Below, piece by piece: positions 6,414-14,105 of a DNA stretch of 29,682 bases. Each line of letters opens with the position of its first letter. The stretch's first letter is position 1. The position numbers were made by a program, and so were the translations under genes. This stretch comes from a virus: IMG/VR virus record IMGVR_UViG_3300042470_000231, positions 1 through 29,682 of that record. One strand, 5' to 3'. The notes beneath the pieces are model-generated. The model worked only from the letters and a program-made list of their open reading frames with translations, was not told the origin of the DNA and did no database searches.

Positions 6414-9400
6414 TCACCCGAGGATCACGGACGGCACGCCGATCCGGTTGAGGTTATTGAGCAGGGCATTGGCTTGCTGCCGTAGGAGCTTGTTCGTTAG
6501 CCGCGCCTCGATGAGCCGCGGATCTTGAGCGTTGGCCGCGAGGCCCAGCACCAGGGCGGCACCCTCCTGCGTCCGCACGTCGGCAGTGTTCACAGTCTGC
6601 GAGCCGACGGTGTTGAGTTCGCCGAGACGCTTTTGCTGACGGTCGAACTCGGCGGCTTGGGCCTTGGCTTGTTCGGCGGCGAAGTCTTGCTGTGCCTTTT
6701 GGGCTTCCTCGTATTGTTTCTGCTGGGCCTGGGCAAATTGCGTTTGCTCACGCTCTTGAGCCGTGGCGGCATCTGCGGCTTGCTTTGCCAGGGCGGCTCT
6801 CTGAGCCTCAGCGTTCTTCACTTCGTCGGCCGCATCCTGCGCTTTTTTCTTCTTGATGTCTTCGAGGTTCTGGATCTCTTGAGCGAACAACTCCTGCTGC
6901 CGCGCCACCTCGGCGTCGAACGCTTCTTTGTTCAGGATGCCGTCGCGGGCTTGCTCCTGGGCGGCGGCAATTCCTTCCTGCAACCGCTGGGCAGCCTCAG
7001 CCCCGGCGTTGCCGAACTCGGCGGCCTTGTTGATCGTTTGCCCGATGGCTTGATCCACCTGCTTGAACGCACGGGCGAAGCCCTCGCCAAAGCCTTGCTC
7101 TGACGCCTGTTGCTGGTCTTCCAGCCGGGCCTGCAGTTGGTCCAGTTGGGCCAGCCGTGCCGCGGCGGCATCGGCCTCGGCTTGATTGCTGGCCTCGCGG
7201 GCCGTGAGCAAGTCTGCGGTCGCCTGGGCCTGCTGCTCCTGCACGTCGATAATTTGCCGCTCGATCTCTGACTGCTCCTGGCCGGCGGCGAGGAGCTCAT
7301 CGACGCGAGCCCGCTGGTCGTCCAGGCGTTGCCGCTCGGCCTCGGCGGCGGCTGCGGAGCCGTCTGCGATAGACTCTTGCTCGGACTTGATGACGCCAAG
7401 TTGGCGAATCCGCTCTTCGCCATTGGCGACCGCCTCGGCGTCTCCGTTGTCGATAGCCGCCGCCACCTCCTCGCGGATACGGGCGATCTCCCGCTCGACG
7501 GCCAGCACTTGCTCGGCTGCCTGCGCCCGGTTGGTGTCGCCGCCGAACTCGCGGTTGATTCGGGCCTGCTCCAGAAGTTGATCCGCCACCTGTTTGTCGG
7601 CATCGACGCGACGCTGGGCCTCGTCGGCGGCCTTGCGAGTCTCTTCCTGCACCGTGCGAAGCGACTCGATCTGCCGGTCGTACTCGGCCGTGGCGTTTGC
7701 CACGCCTCGAGCGTACTGCTCGGCGTTGAGTTCTCCGCTGTTCGCCTGCTCCTGCAAGTCCTCCAGAGCAGTCTGGAACTCCAGGGCCGCGTCGAAGCCT
7801 GCCTGCCCGAACTCGCCCGCCTTTTCGATGGCACCGTCGAGAGCCTTGCCGGAATCAGCGATAGCCTTCTGCACTTCGGTCATCGCCTTTTGCTGCTCGG
7901 CCGTGAGCGTCGTCACGCTTGCTGCCGTCGCGTCAACGCCTTTGGCAGCATCGCTCGCGGCACGGTCGATGCCGAGGAAGTTTTCCGCCATGGTTAGGAG
8001 CCGGCCAACTGTGCCGCCGATAGCACCGGCAATGGTCGAGAACACCGACGCGACCGATCCAAACACGCTGTTGATGACGCCGCCGATTGCCGACAACGCA
8101 CCGCTCAGCCCAGTGAACTCCGTGAATGACGCCACGGTGGAGCCAACGTATTCCGCCACGCTGCCGAGCGTGTTGCCGATCACCTCGCCAATCCTGCCGA
8201 ACGCAGTCGTGATGATCGTCACGACGCGGCTGATGGTGTCGCCCAGGACTCCGACGTTGGCGGCGATCGCCCCGATTGGCGTGAATGAAACAACCCACTC
8301 CGTGACGGCTACGGCAGCGTTGCTAATCGACTCGAGGAAACCGAACACGCTTTCGGCAAGTGGCTCAAAAGCCTGCGACACAGCCTGCACGACCGTGGCG
8401 AACGGCTCAAACACCGCACCGATGACTCGGCCGAGATTGCCGATTCCTGTGCCGATGAGTTCGATCACGCGGCCGATGTTGGTCAGGATGGGCTCCAGCA
8501 CTTGACCGATGGGGTCGATGATCGCCGTGAGCCCGGCAGTGATCTCGGCGAACGCGGTGGCGACGCCTTCGCCAAGGCCGACAAATGGCAGCAAGAGCGA
8601 CTGCCCGAGTCCTTGTGTTGCCACGCCAAGCGCGTCGAGGCCCGCACCGAACTCGTCAATGCGGCGGCGGTCGATAACGGTGAGGGCGCGACCGAATCGC
8701 TCCATGTCCACCGCGGCACCAGGGAGGTTGCGGAAGAACGGCAGCAAGTCCGCGCCCGATTTGCCGAACAACGCAATCGAGGTCGCCGTGCGGCGGGCCG
8801 GGTCTTCGATTGCCGCGAGGCTTTGCCCGATTCGCAGGTACTGCTCTTCGGGCGACAGTGCCGCCAACTCTTCCGAAGTGACGCCGATCTCGGCGAGAGC
8901 CTTCTGCGCCGACTTGCTCTCTTCGTCCACGCCGAGCACCGACTTCTGCAACCGGCCGAACGCCGCACTCACCGCGTCGATGCTCGTGCCGCTGCGGGTC
9001 GCCGCCGCCTCCAGCGTCTGGATGAACTCGAACGACACGCCGAGCTTGTCGGCGGTGTTGCCCAAGTTCTCCACGCGATCCTCCAGGGAGGTGAGCCCCT
9101 GAACGACAGCCGTCGCCGCCGCACCGAACGCTGCCACGCCAGCTACCGCCGCCGTGAACGGATTCACAAGCCCCGCCACCGAAGCCCCGATGCTCGTGAG
9201 CCCCTGCGACAGCCCGGCACCGAACACGCGAGACAGCCCTTCGCCGGCAGACGAGAGCCCCGACAGCCTGCCAGCGACGTTGCCAATCGGCCCCGGCAGG
9301 GCCGACAGCACGCCGCTCAGTTCGTTGAATTTGAGGGCACCGCCGTCGCCGGCCGCGTTCGACGCCGTCGCGTACTTGTTCGCCTCGACAGTCGCCTTGG

Positions 9401-9857
9401 CAAACGATTCAGCCGACCGCTGCACGGCGAGGCCGTATTGCTCCTCGTCCAAGAGCCCGGCATCGCGGAGCCGATTCAGTTCGGCAATCGACTGCTCGTA
9501 TGCCTTGGTAGCCCGCTGCTCTTTAGTCAGGTTGGCTTCGACAATCTGAGCCGCACGACCGAGATCATCGGCAGCATCGTTCGCCGCCGCCTGCAACTGC
9601 TCGAGCGACCGGGCGTAGTCTTGCGGGCTGGTCAGCCCGGCCTTGAGGCTCTCGGTCAACGCCCGCAGGCGAACCTCGAACTTTTCCTGTTGCTGCGCCG
9701 CCGCAGCCGACTCGCTGCCGAACTTCCGAAACACCGCCGTGACGCTGGCGGCCTCCTTGTCCAACTGCTGCAGCGCCCGCTCGACGGGCGAAAGGCTCTG
9801 CCGAACGCCCGTGGCGTCCGCAGAAATCTTCATCGCCAGTGAGAGCACGTTCGCCAT
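6414..9857 (-). CDS. Tape measure protein
   Basis: The longest gene in the window (1147 residues). The start is ATG 9857, which overlaps the stop of the frameshifted chaperone frame (ATGA). The N-terminal 200 residues and the last 400 are Ala/Glu/Gln-rich coiled coil. The middle (roughly 230-600) is hydrophobic and Gly-rich, with membrane-like stretches such as ITTAFGRIGEVIGNTLGSV, as expected of a protein that sets tail length and helps DNA cross the membrane. The gene following the G/GT chaperone pair is the tape measure in long-tailed phages, which settles the call. Two related segments in the C-terminal part suggest internal duplication. Confidence 0.93.
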   Translation of the reverse strand: MANVLSLAMKISADATGVRQSLSPVERALQQLDKEAASVTAVFRKFGSESAAAAQQQEKFEVRLRALTESLKAGLTSPQDYARSLEQLQAAANDAADDLGRAAQIVEANLTKEQRATKAYEQSIAELNRLRDAGLLDEEQYGLAVQRSAESFAKATVEANKYATASNAAGDGGALKFNELSGVLSALPGPIGNVAGRLSGLSSAGEGLSRVFGAGLSQGLTSIGASVAGLVNPFTAAVAGVAAFGAAATAVVQGLTSLEDRVENLGNTADKLGVSFEFIQTLEAAATRSGTSIDAVSAAFGRLQKSVLGVDEESKSAQKALAEIGVTSEELAALSPEEQYLRIGQSLAAIEDPARRTATSIALFGKSGADLLPFFRNLPGAAVDMERFGRALTVIDRRRIDEFGAGLDALGVATQGLGQSLLLPFVGLGEGVATAFAEITAGLTAIIDPIGQVLEPILTNIGRVIELIGTGIGNLGRVIGAVFEPFATVVQAVSQAFEPLAESVFGFLESISNAAVAVTEWVVSFTPIGAIAANVGVLGDTISRVVTIITTAFGRIGEVIGNTLGSVAEYVGSTVASFTEFTGLSGALSAIGGVINSVFGSVASVFSTIAGAIGGTVGRLLTMAENFLGIDRAASDAAKGVDATAASVTTLTAEQQKAMTEVQKAIADSGKALDGAIEKAGEFGQAGFDAALEFQTALEDLQEQANSGELNAEQYARGVANATAEYDRQIESLRTVQEETRKAADEAQRRVDADKQVADQLLEQARINREFGGDTNRAQAAEQVLAVEREIARIREEVAAAIDNGDAEAVANGEERIRQLGVIKSEQESIADGSAAAAEAERQRLDDQRARVDELLAAGQEQSEIERQIIDVQEQQAQATADLLTAREASNQAEADAAAARLAQLDQLQARLEDQQQASEQGFGEGFARAFKQVDQAIGQTINKAAEFGNAGAEAAQRLQEGIAAAQEQARDGILNKEAFDAEVARQQELFAQEIQNLEDIKKKKAQDAADEVKNAEAQRAALAKQAADAATAQEREQTQFAQAQQKQYEEAQKAQQDFAAEQAKAQAAEFDRQQKRLGELNTVGSQTVNTADVRTQEGAALVLGLAANAQDPRLIEARLTNKLLRQQANALLNNLNRIGVPSVILG

Positions 9858-10527
9858 CAGTCGAACCCAAGTTGCTTTTTCAGATCCATAATCACGTCGC
9901 GGGCCTGCACCTCGTGCTGCGGCGGCTCTTCGATCGGATTGAAGTCGCTCGCCCGCGGTGCCTTGCCCTTCTCGCTGTACGGGGCCAGGATCGCCGAGAC
10001 GGTCAGGCCCGTCTCGGCCCAACTGTCAGGGATCGCCTGGTAGTACCGCGTGAAGGCCATCCACTCGCCGAGCTCACGCGACGACATGCGCCGCTCGATC
10101 TCGCCGACCGTCATTTTCAAGTGCCCCGCCAAACGAAACAGGAAGCGTCTCGTCGGGCGGATGTTCAGTTTTTTGCCAGTTCCTCCACGTCGCTTTCGCT
10201 CATCGCGTTGTGCTTCATCGCCTTGTCGAAGAGCTTCGACACGACCTTCGCCGACTTGCCGGCCAGTTCCTCGACCTTCTCGTCGCTGAACAGCCGCTCG
10301 CCGGTCTCGGGGTGGCAGAGGCAGCGGGCGAGGAACTTGGTACGGAAGTTGTCGATGCCCGTCTCACGCTTGCCGATCCACTCCCGCTCGTAGGCGTCAC
10401 GCTCGCCGACCGTCATCACGCGGATGCCGAGCGTCATGTTGCCCCACTCCTTGACCGTGACCTTGAGGATGCCGAGGTCTTCGGATGCGAGAATCTGTGC
10501 CGCGAGTTCTTCAACTGTCAGTGCCAT
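9857..10527 (-). CDS. Tail assembly chaperone, -1 frameshift fusion product (gpGT type)
   Basis: Predicted fusion of the 120-residue chaperone with the overlapping -1 frame: bases 10527-10168, then 10168-9857, 223 residues in all. The extension stays open from the slippery site through RLAGHLKMTVGEIERRM to the TGA at 9857. It carries SSRELGEWMAFTRYY, which resembles the DUF4035/minor tail T family normally made as the frameshift product. In lambda, G and GT bind the tape measure and recruit tube subunits; the same role is inferred here. The -1 frame also has a TTG at 10132, but its reading frame continues upstream without a stop to the slippery site, which favours the fusion. Confidence 0.85.
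10126..10174 (-). promoter_or_regulatory. Programmed -1 frameshift site: A_AAA_AAC plus stem-loop
   Basis: On the minus strand the heptamer A AAA AAC (10174-10168) lies in the correct phase (GCA AAA AAC TGA), immediately before the zero-frame stop. After a seven-base spacer comes a stem: CCGCC (10160-10156) pairs with GGCGG (10130-10126), enclosing a second stem ACGAGAC/GTTTCGT (seven pairs, one G-U) with a seven-base loop. Slippery heptamer, spacer and downstream structure match the known layout of tail-chaperone frameshift signals. Confidence 0.88.
10165..10527 (-). CDS. Tail assembly chaperone, unshifted product (gpG type)
   Basis: A 120-residue, mainly helical, charged protein starting at ATG 10527 with AGGAG eight bases upstream; that ribosome site overlaps the stop of the gene before. 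The layout (MALTVEELAAQILASEDLGI..., a central VGERDAYEREW and the end ESDVEELAKN) fits phage tail assembly chaperones, which precede the tape measure. The diagnostic evidence is the slippery site at its 3' end and the open -1 frame beyond it. It would be made in excess over the fusion and is not expected in the virion. Confidence 0.85.
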   Translation of the reverse strand: MALTVEELAAQILASEDLGILKVTVKEWGNMTLGIRVMTVGERDAYEREWIGKRETGIDNFRTKFLARCLCHPETGERLFSDEKVEELAGKSAKVVSKLFDKAMKHNAMSESDVEELAKN

Positions 10528-10532
10528 GCGCT

Positions 10533-10853
10533 TTACTCCTGGACGATGCGAAACACGCCTTTGAGGCGATACACGTCGTTCACCTTCGCACTGATGTCAA
10601 GCGTCTGGCATACGGCCTTCGTGGAGACGGCCAGGCCGTCGCCAGAGAACGACAGGACGCCCTTGAGCCCGTACTCGCTCAGCCTCATGGCGGCGGTAGA
10701 AAGGCTCGACACCTCGACGGTGCCGGCGTCAATGGCGAAGACGCCCTGCCGGGCCAGCGGCAGCGAGCCGCCAGCGTTGACGCGGTACTCCGTCACCTCG
10801 CCGATGGCGGTGCCGCGCCAGTTGACGGTGACCCCGGTGCAGTAGCCAGCCAT
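10533..10853 (-). CDS. Probable tail tube-like protein (106 aa)
   Basis: A 106-residue, beta-rich protein (MAGYCTGVTVNWRGTAIGE...; GTVEVSSLSTAAM; RLSEYGLKGVL) with no membrane span. It ends five bases before the chaperone start, and upstream of its ATG is GGAGG. In this phage type the tube protein lies just before the chaperones. Two neighbouring beta-rich genes (this one and the next upstream) both qualify, so one may be the tube and the other a related tube or tip component. Which is which cannot be settled by reading. Confidence 0.55.
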   Translation of the reverse strand: MAGYCTGVTVNWRGTAIGEVTEYRVNAGGSLPLARQGVFAIDAGTVEVSSLSTAAMRLSEYGLKGVLSFSGDGLAVSTKAVCQTLDISAKVNDVYRLKGVFRIVQE

Positions 10854-10873
10854 GACGGGCCTCCGTCAGGCGA

Positions 10874-11263
10874 CTACACGCGGGCGATGCGGATCGTCGC
10901 CTGCCCCCGGATCGCGTCGTTAGTCGCCAGCGTCAGCGTGCTGGAGTTCACCGTGTAGGCCACGCCCGAAAGCAACGTGCTGCCACCCGTGACGATGGTG
11001 CAGGTGCCGGTCGAAGCGTCGGCGATGATGTCTTTGCCGAGGTAGTTAAACTGCACCGACCGGCCCGTGTCGGTCGTGCTGCCCTTGAGCGGGCGGTCAA
11101 CGGTTGCCAGCTGCGCACCCGTGGTCAGGCCCAGGTGCGAAACGTCAATCTTCTCTTCGTCAGCCGTGGGGTCGGTGAACGTGACGACGATGTTCGACAC
11201 CGTGTAGAACGTCGCCCCGAGGCGAAGCGTCGTTCCGGCACCATCATGGGGAGTGGCTGACAT
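10874..11263 (-). CDS. Probable major tail tube protein (129 aa)
   Basis: A 129-residue beta-rich protein that lies between the tail-terminator-like gene and the chaperone block, the normal place of the tube subunit. It has VTFTDPTADEEKIDVSHLG (about 27-45), a layout I associate with tube proteins, and a C-terminal half of short beta strands (STLTLATND...RGQATIRIARV). The start ATG 11263 has a strong ribosome site whose TAGGAG overlaps the stop of the gene before, consistent with a highly made protein. Small for a tube protein, so the call is moderate. Confidence 0.55.
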   Translation of the reverse strand: MSATPHDGAGTTLRLGATFYTVSNIVVTFTDPTADEEKIDVSHLGLTTGAQLATVDRPLKGSTTDTGRSVQFNYLGKDIIADASTGTCTIVTGGSTLLSGVAYTVNSSTLTLATNDAIRGQATIRIARV

Positions 11264-11276
11264 TTGGGAGTCTCTC

Positions 11277-11696
11277 CTAGTTCTCGACCCACATCACGGA
11301 ATACGTTTGCGTCACGCTGTAGACCGGCGGCATCTCGCCGCCCGCCAACTGCACGAACCCGTCGGCCTCGTTCTCGAGGCTGACGTTCTTCACTACGGTC
11401 GATTCTGCCTCGCCGGTGCCGAAGCCATCCAGCACCCGGCGGCACTTATCAGCCAAGTCTCTTACTGACTCGTAGGTCGTCGCGTAGCAGTCCACCGTGA
11501 GCAGCACCGTCGGCGTGCCCATCGGCCCGGCGAGGGTGTGTTCCCGCTGGACGCCAGACCGCCGCCAGGTAATGAACGGCAGATCGGCCGTCGCCGGGGC
11601 GATGACCGGATACACCCTGGTGCCCACCAGGGCCGCCACGGCGGCGTCTGCGACCAGGGCAGACCGGCAGACCTGTTCGGGGCTCTTGAGCGGCAT
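11277..11696 (-). CDS. Tail terminator / completion protein (DUF3168-like)
   Basis: A 139-residue protein beginning MPLKSPEQVCRSALVADAAVAALVG, then RVYPVIAPATADLPFITWRR, VDCYATTYESVRDLADKCRRVL and a C-terminal strand pair ending SVMWVEN. This order (N-terminal helix, 'vyP...lPfity' strand, 'v.c.a.ty..a..la..v...l' helix) is that of DUF3168 / gp17-like tail completion proteins, which cap the tail tube and dock it on the head. It follows the HK97 gp10-like gene, the standard order. The gap upstream is 37 bases. Confidence 0.75.
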   Translation of the reverse strand: MPLKSPEQVCRSALVADAAVAALVGTRVYPVIAPATADLPFITWRRSGVQREHTLAGPMGTPTVLLTVDCYATTYESVRDLADKCRRVLDGFGTGEAESTVVKNVSLENEADGFVQLAGGEMPPVYSVTQTYSVMWVEN

Positions 11697-11733
11697 GAGG
11701 CACTATGCCACGCCCGGCGGGGTGGCTTGCAGG

Positions 11734-12561
11734 CTAGCCGGGGCCGAGGGTGTCGGTGCCGGTGATCGAGCCCGAGTCGCGGACCCGCAGAGCCGCCCAC
11801 GCCTCGCCCAGCGACAGGGAGAGTTCCCGCTGGAGGTACTCGGCAACGCGAGCCTGCGTGTCGTTGAAGGCGGTCAGGACGGGCGGGCGACCGGCCGAAC
11901 CGCCGACCGGCATGGCCGGGATGACGATGGGCGTTTTCGACTTCTTGAAAAACGCTCGCGGATACGCCGGCTCGGTCTGGACGCGATGCCCAGGCCCACC
12001 GCGCGGCGGCCTCGGAGTCGGCACCATGTCGAAGTCGCCCAGCCGGTTGAAGCTCGACGCGATGTAAGCGTTCTGTCCGCTCACCCAATGCACGACGCCC
12101 TTGCCGCGGACCGTCTCCTGCCGGCCGTTTCGCACGCGAGTGAACGGCTTCGTGGGTGACGTTCGCTGGTACGGCGTGTTCGAGAACTTGCCGACCCGGC
12201 GCACCTGGGTGCCGAACTCCAGCCACCACTGGTGGAAGCCTCGATCCGGCCCGGCCCGCACCGAGCCGCCGGCCGCGCTCGCGCTGGCTCCTGCCCCGGC
12301 TCGCTGGTAGCCGACGATGCCGACCGCCACGCCGGTGTTGCGGTACTTCACGACCTTCTGCGCCACGGCCCGCTTGAGGTTCCCCGTCGGGCCGACCGGC
12401 GTCACCTCGCGGAGCCGCTGGTACATCGGATAGATCGCCTTCTCAATGGCGTCGCCCAGCACGTCCGCGGCGTCGGCCTTCGGAAAAAAAGCCTTGATGT
12501 TGTCGCGGAGCGACCGCAGTTCGTCGGTGTTGATGCTCAACTGGATGCCGGCGACAGCCAT
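11734..12561 (-). CDS. HK97 gp10-like head-tail joining protein
   Basis: A 275-residue protein starting at ATG 12561, just after the stop of the adaptor gene; the open frame reaching back to 12774 is a shadow. It shows the gp10 layout: an N-terminal helix with LRSLRDNIKAFFPKAD, then REVTPVGPTGNLKRAVA ('aP..tG.Lk.s'), a YWLEFGT-like segment (HQWWLEFGTQ, about 114-123) and a region ending RAFFKKSKTPIVIPAMP. About 100 residues longer than typical gp10 proteins, with an insertion between the WLEFGT segment and the C-terminal helix (FNDTQARVAEYLQREL). Its function is in head-tail joining. Confidence 0.8.
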   Translation of the reverse strand: MAVAGIQLSINTDELRSLRDNIKAFFPKADAADVLGDAIEKAIYPMYQRLREVTPVGPTGNLKRAVAQKVVKYRNTGVAVGIVGYQRAGAGASASAAGGSVRAGPDRGFHQWWLEFGTQVRRVGKFSNTPYQRTSPTKPFTRVRNGRQETVRGKGVVHWVSGQNAYIASSFNRLGDFDMVPTPRPPRGGPGHRVQTEPAYPRAFFKKSKTPIVIPAMPVGGSAGRPPVLTAFNDTQARVAEYLQRELSLSLGEAWAALRVRDSGSITGTDTLGPG

Positions 12562-12563
12562 GG

Positions 12564-12884
12564 CTAGATCGTCTCCTGGCAGAGCAGCTCGTGCTCGCTG
12601 CGGTTGGCGTGCTCGAGGAGCGACACGATCTCCAGCGTGCGGCCACGCCACACGATCCGCATCCGCTGCGTCAGGCCGGTCAAGAATCGCATCCGCACGC
12701 GGTGCGAGATCTCGGTCTGCTGCTGCCCGGCCAGCAGGAACTCGCGGGCCGTCACGCCCTGCACGCTGGCCCACACTTCCGCAAACGTCTCGTCGTAGAC
12801 CGGCACCATCTCGCCCATCGCGTTTTTCGTTTCGCGGTAGGCCAGCACGGTGATCCGCTCGCGGAGGTCGCCGGCCTTCATCAA
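12564..12884 (-). CDS. Phage head-tail adaptor (SPP1 gp16-like)
   Basis: A 106-residue protein with the compact beta-barrel pattern of the Phage_H_T_join family: MKAGDLRERITVLAYRE, then MGEMVPVYDETFAEVWASVQ, REFLLAGQQQTEISHRVRMRF and MRIVWRGRTLEIVSLLEHANR. Those segments (rLrerit, wa.v....g.e.......t..i.iRy...i....ri...gr.yeI) are the family hallmark. The ATG at 12884 overlaps the stop of the upstream gene by four bases. It forms part of the connector that closes the filled head. Confidence 0.88.
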   Translation of the reverse strand: MMKAGDLRERITVLAYRETKNAMGEMVPVYDETFAEVWASVQGVTAREFLLAGQQQTEISHRVRMRFLTGLTQRMRIVWRGRTLEIVSLLEHANRSEHELLCQETI

Positions 12885-13327
12885 GTGATGCTCCCCTCGC
12901 CGACGATGACGATTTTGTAGGGAGCCCCAGCGGTCGAGGCGATGAACAGACTAGAAGCCGTCGTTCCCGCCGCGGTCGGGTTCGTGGCGAGCAGGATGCC
13001 GCCCGGAGGGACGCTGCCCGAATACGCTCCCGTCACAGTCAGCGTGTGCGTCGTGCCTGTGTTCTCAATGTAGAGCACCTTCGCGGCCGTGAACGAAATC
13101 GTCACGCTCGCGCCGTCGCGGGTGTCGGCGAGTGCCGACAGCTGCAGCGTGTCGGTGCCGCCCGACGTGCGCGAGTCGCTGTAGATCAGTTCGGCCTGGT
13201 TGGCCCCGGTGCCGTCGCCCAAGGCCAGGAAATGCTCGGCCTTCGTCACGCGGGTGTTGCGGGCGATGTCGGCGGTGTCGGTTTCGATGCCGACGATGCG
13301 GCAGAGGATCTCGGCCGAGAGGCTCAT
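12881..13327 (-). CDS. Hypothetical head/connector-region protein (148 aa)
   Basis: The start at ATG 13327 overlaps the stop of the connector gene (ATGA); upstream open sequence is a shadow. The product begins MSLSAEILCRIVGIETDTADIARNT, then is beta-rich and Thr/Ser/Gly-rich (GTTHTLTVTGAYSGSVPPGG), ending with VIVGEGSIT. This resembles small beta-sandwich virion decoration proteins. Its location between two connector genes indicates a structural role, but no family is recognised with confidence. Confidence 0.6.
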   Translation of the reverse strand: MSLSAEILCRIVGIETDTADIARNTRVTKAEHFLALGDGTGANQAELIYSDSRTSGGTDTLQLSALADTRDGASVTISFTAAKVLYIENTGTTHTLTVTGAYSGSVPPGGILLATNPTAAGTTASSLFIASTAGAPYKIVIVGEGSIT

Positions 13328-13905
13328 GTGTAGCTCCCCCACGACACGGTATCGAGCAGCCGCTTCGCAGCGTCGGGCATCGCGCCGTCGCCACGCTTCT
13401 CGTAGAGTTCGTGGACGCACATGAGGATCGCCGACTTCACCCGCTGCGGCACGGTCGTCGGATCGCCGTAGCCGGCCCACCACGAGACGGTGACTGAGTT
13501 CTGGTCGATCAAGTGGCTCGGCCAAGAGCCAGCGTAGAGCGTGCGGATCGCCCCCGGCGTCGAGTCGCGGTCAATCCGGTACTCAGAAGTGGCGAGCGTC
13601 GCCGTGCCGCCAGCCTCGCCCGTGACGTAGGTGATCGTGACCGCCGTGGCCGTGCCCGAAGCGACCATCGGCGGGCGGGGCAGTTCGATCTCGGCCGGGA
13701 AGGCGTCGAGCTTCATCACGAGTTGCTGCGTGACGAGAGCCCGGTCGATGTAGTCCTCGACCCACTCTCTCGCCGTCGTGATGTAGCCCTGGATCAGAGC
13801 GTCCTCAGTGGACGCATCGACGCGGCAGTGGGCCTTGGCGTCCGCGAGCGACACGGGCTCCACGACCGGGCCGGTCGTTCGCTTGAGGCTGCGGTAGCGT
13901 CTCAT
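13324..13905 (-). CDS. Head-tail connector (HK97 gp6-like)
   Basis: A 193-residue protein with the gp6-like order: PVSLADAKAHCRVDASTEDALI (helix 1), GYITTAREWVEDYIDRAL (helix 2), LPRPPMVA and a central beta insertion (ITYVTGEAGG, YRIDRDSTPGAI), then VPQRVKSAILMCVHELYEKRG and a C-terminal RLLDTVSWGSY. This is the characteristic 'sl.eaK.hlrid...eD..i...i.aA...ie' family pattern. It makes the ring below the portal. It overlaps the 67-residue gene upstream by four bases. Confidence 0.88.
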   Translation of the reverse strand: MRRYRSLKRTTGPVVEPVSLADAKAHCRVDASTEDALIQGYITTAREWVEDYIDRALVTQQLVMKLDAFPAEIELPRPPMVASGTATAVTITYVTGEAGGTATLATSEYRIDRDSTPGAIRTLYAGSWPSHLIDQNSVTVSWWAGYGDPTTVPQRVKSAILMCVHELYEKRGDGAMPDAAKRLLDTVSWGSYT

Positions 13906-14105
13906 TGCCTGCGTCGCTTTCTCGGTGTCACGTCGGCCGACTCGGCCACCGGCTCCACGCTCGCCGTCTCGATCAGAGACTTCTGGTCGTCACGAACCTC
14001 GGTGGCGTATTCCCACGCGATCAGACTCTGCGCCAAGATGGCGTCTACCTCGATGACCTCGCCGGGCCGGTAGGCTCCGTGCGGCTTCGCCATTCGTATT
14101 TTCAT
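13902..14105 (-). CDS. Small hypothetical protein (67 aa)
   Basis: ATG 14105 overlaps the stop of the glycosyltransferase gene (ATGA); the longer frame upstream shadows that gene. The product starts MKIRMAKPHGAYRPGEVIEV, then has DAILAQSLIAWEYATEV and ends in a basic tail (PRKRRRQ). The 'YrpGevieV....A..Li..g.A' pattern is common in short proteins between capsid and connector genes of phages, where it may act as a head accessory subunit. Role not shown. Confidence 0.65.
   Translation of the reverse strand: MKIRMAKPHGAYRPGEVIEVDAILAQSLIAWEYATEVRDDQKSLIETASVEPVAESADVTPRKRRRQ

Noticed and set aside
8502-9842. Long plus-strand open frame (446 codons)
   Set aside because: Antisense to the tape measure gene. 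Composition is Arg/His-rich without any domain.
9857-10132. Separate gene starting at TTG 10132
   Set aside because: The frame stays open upstream to the slippery heptamer, and the family is known to be made by frameshift. An independent start is possible but not needed.
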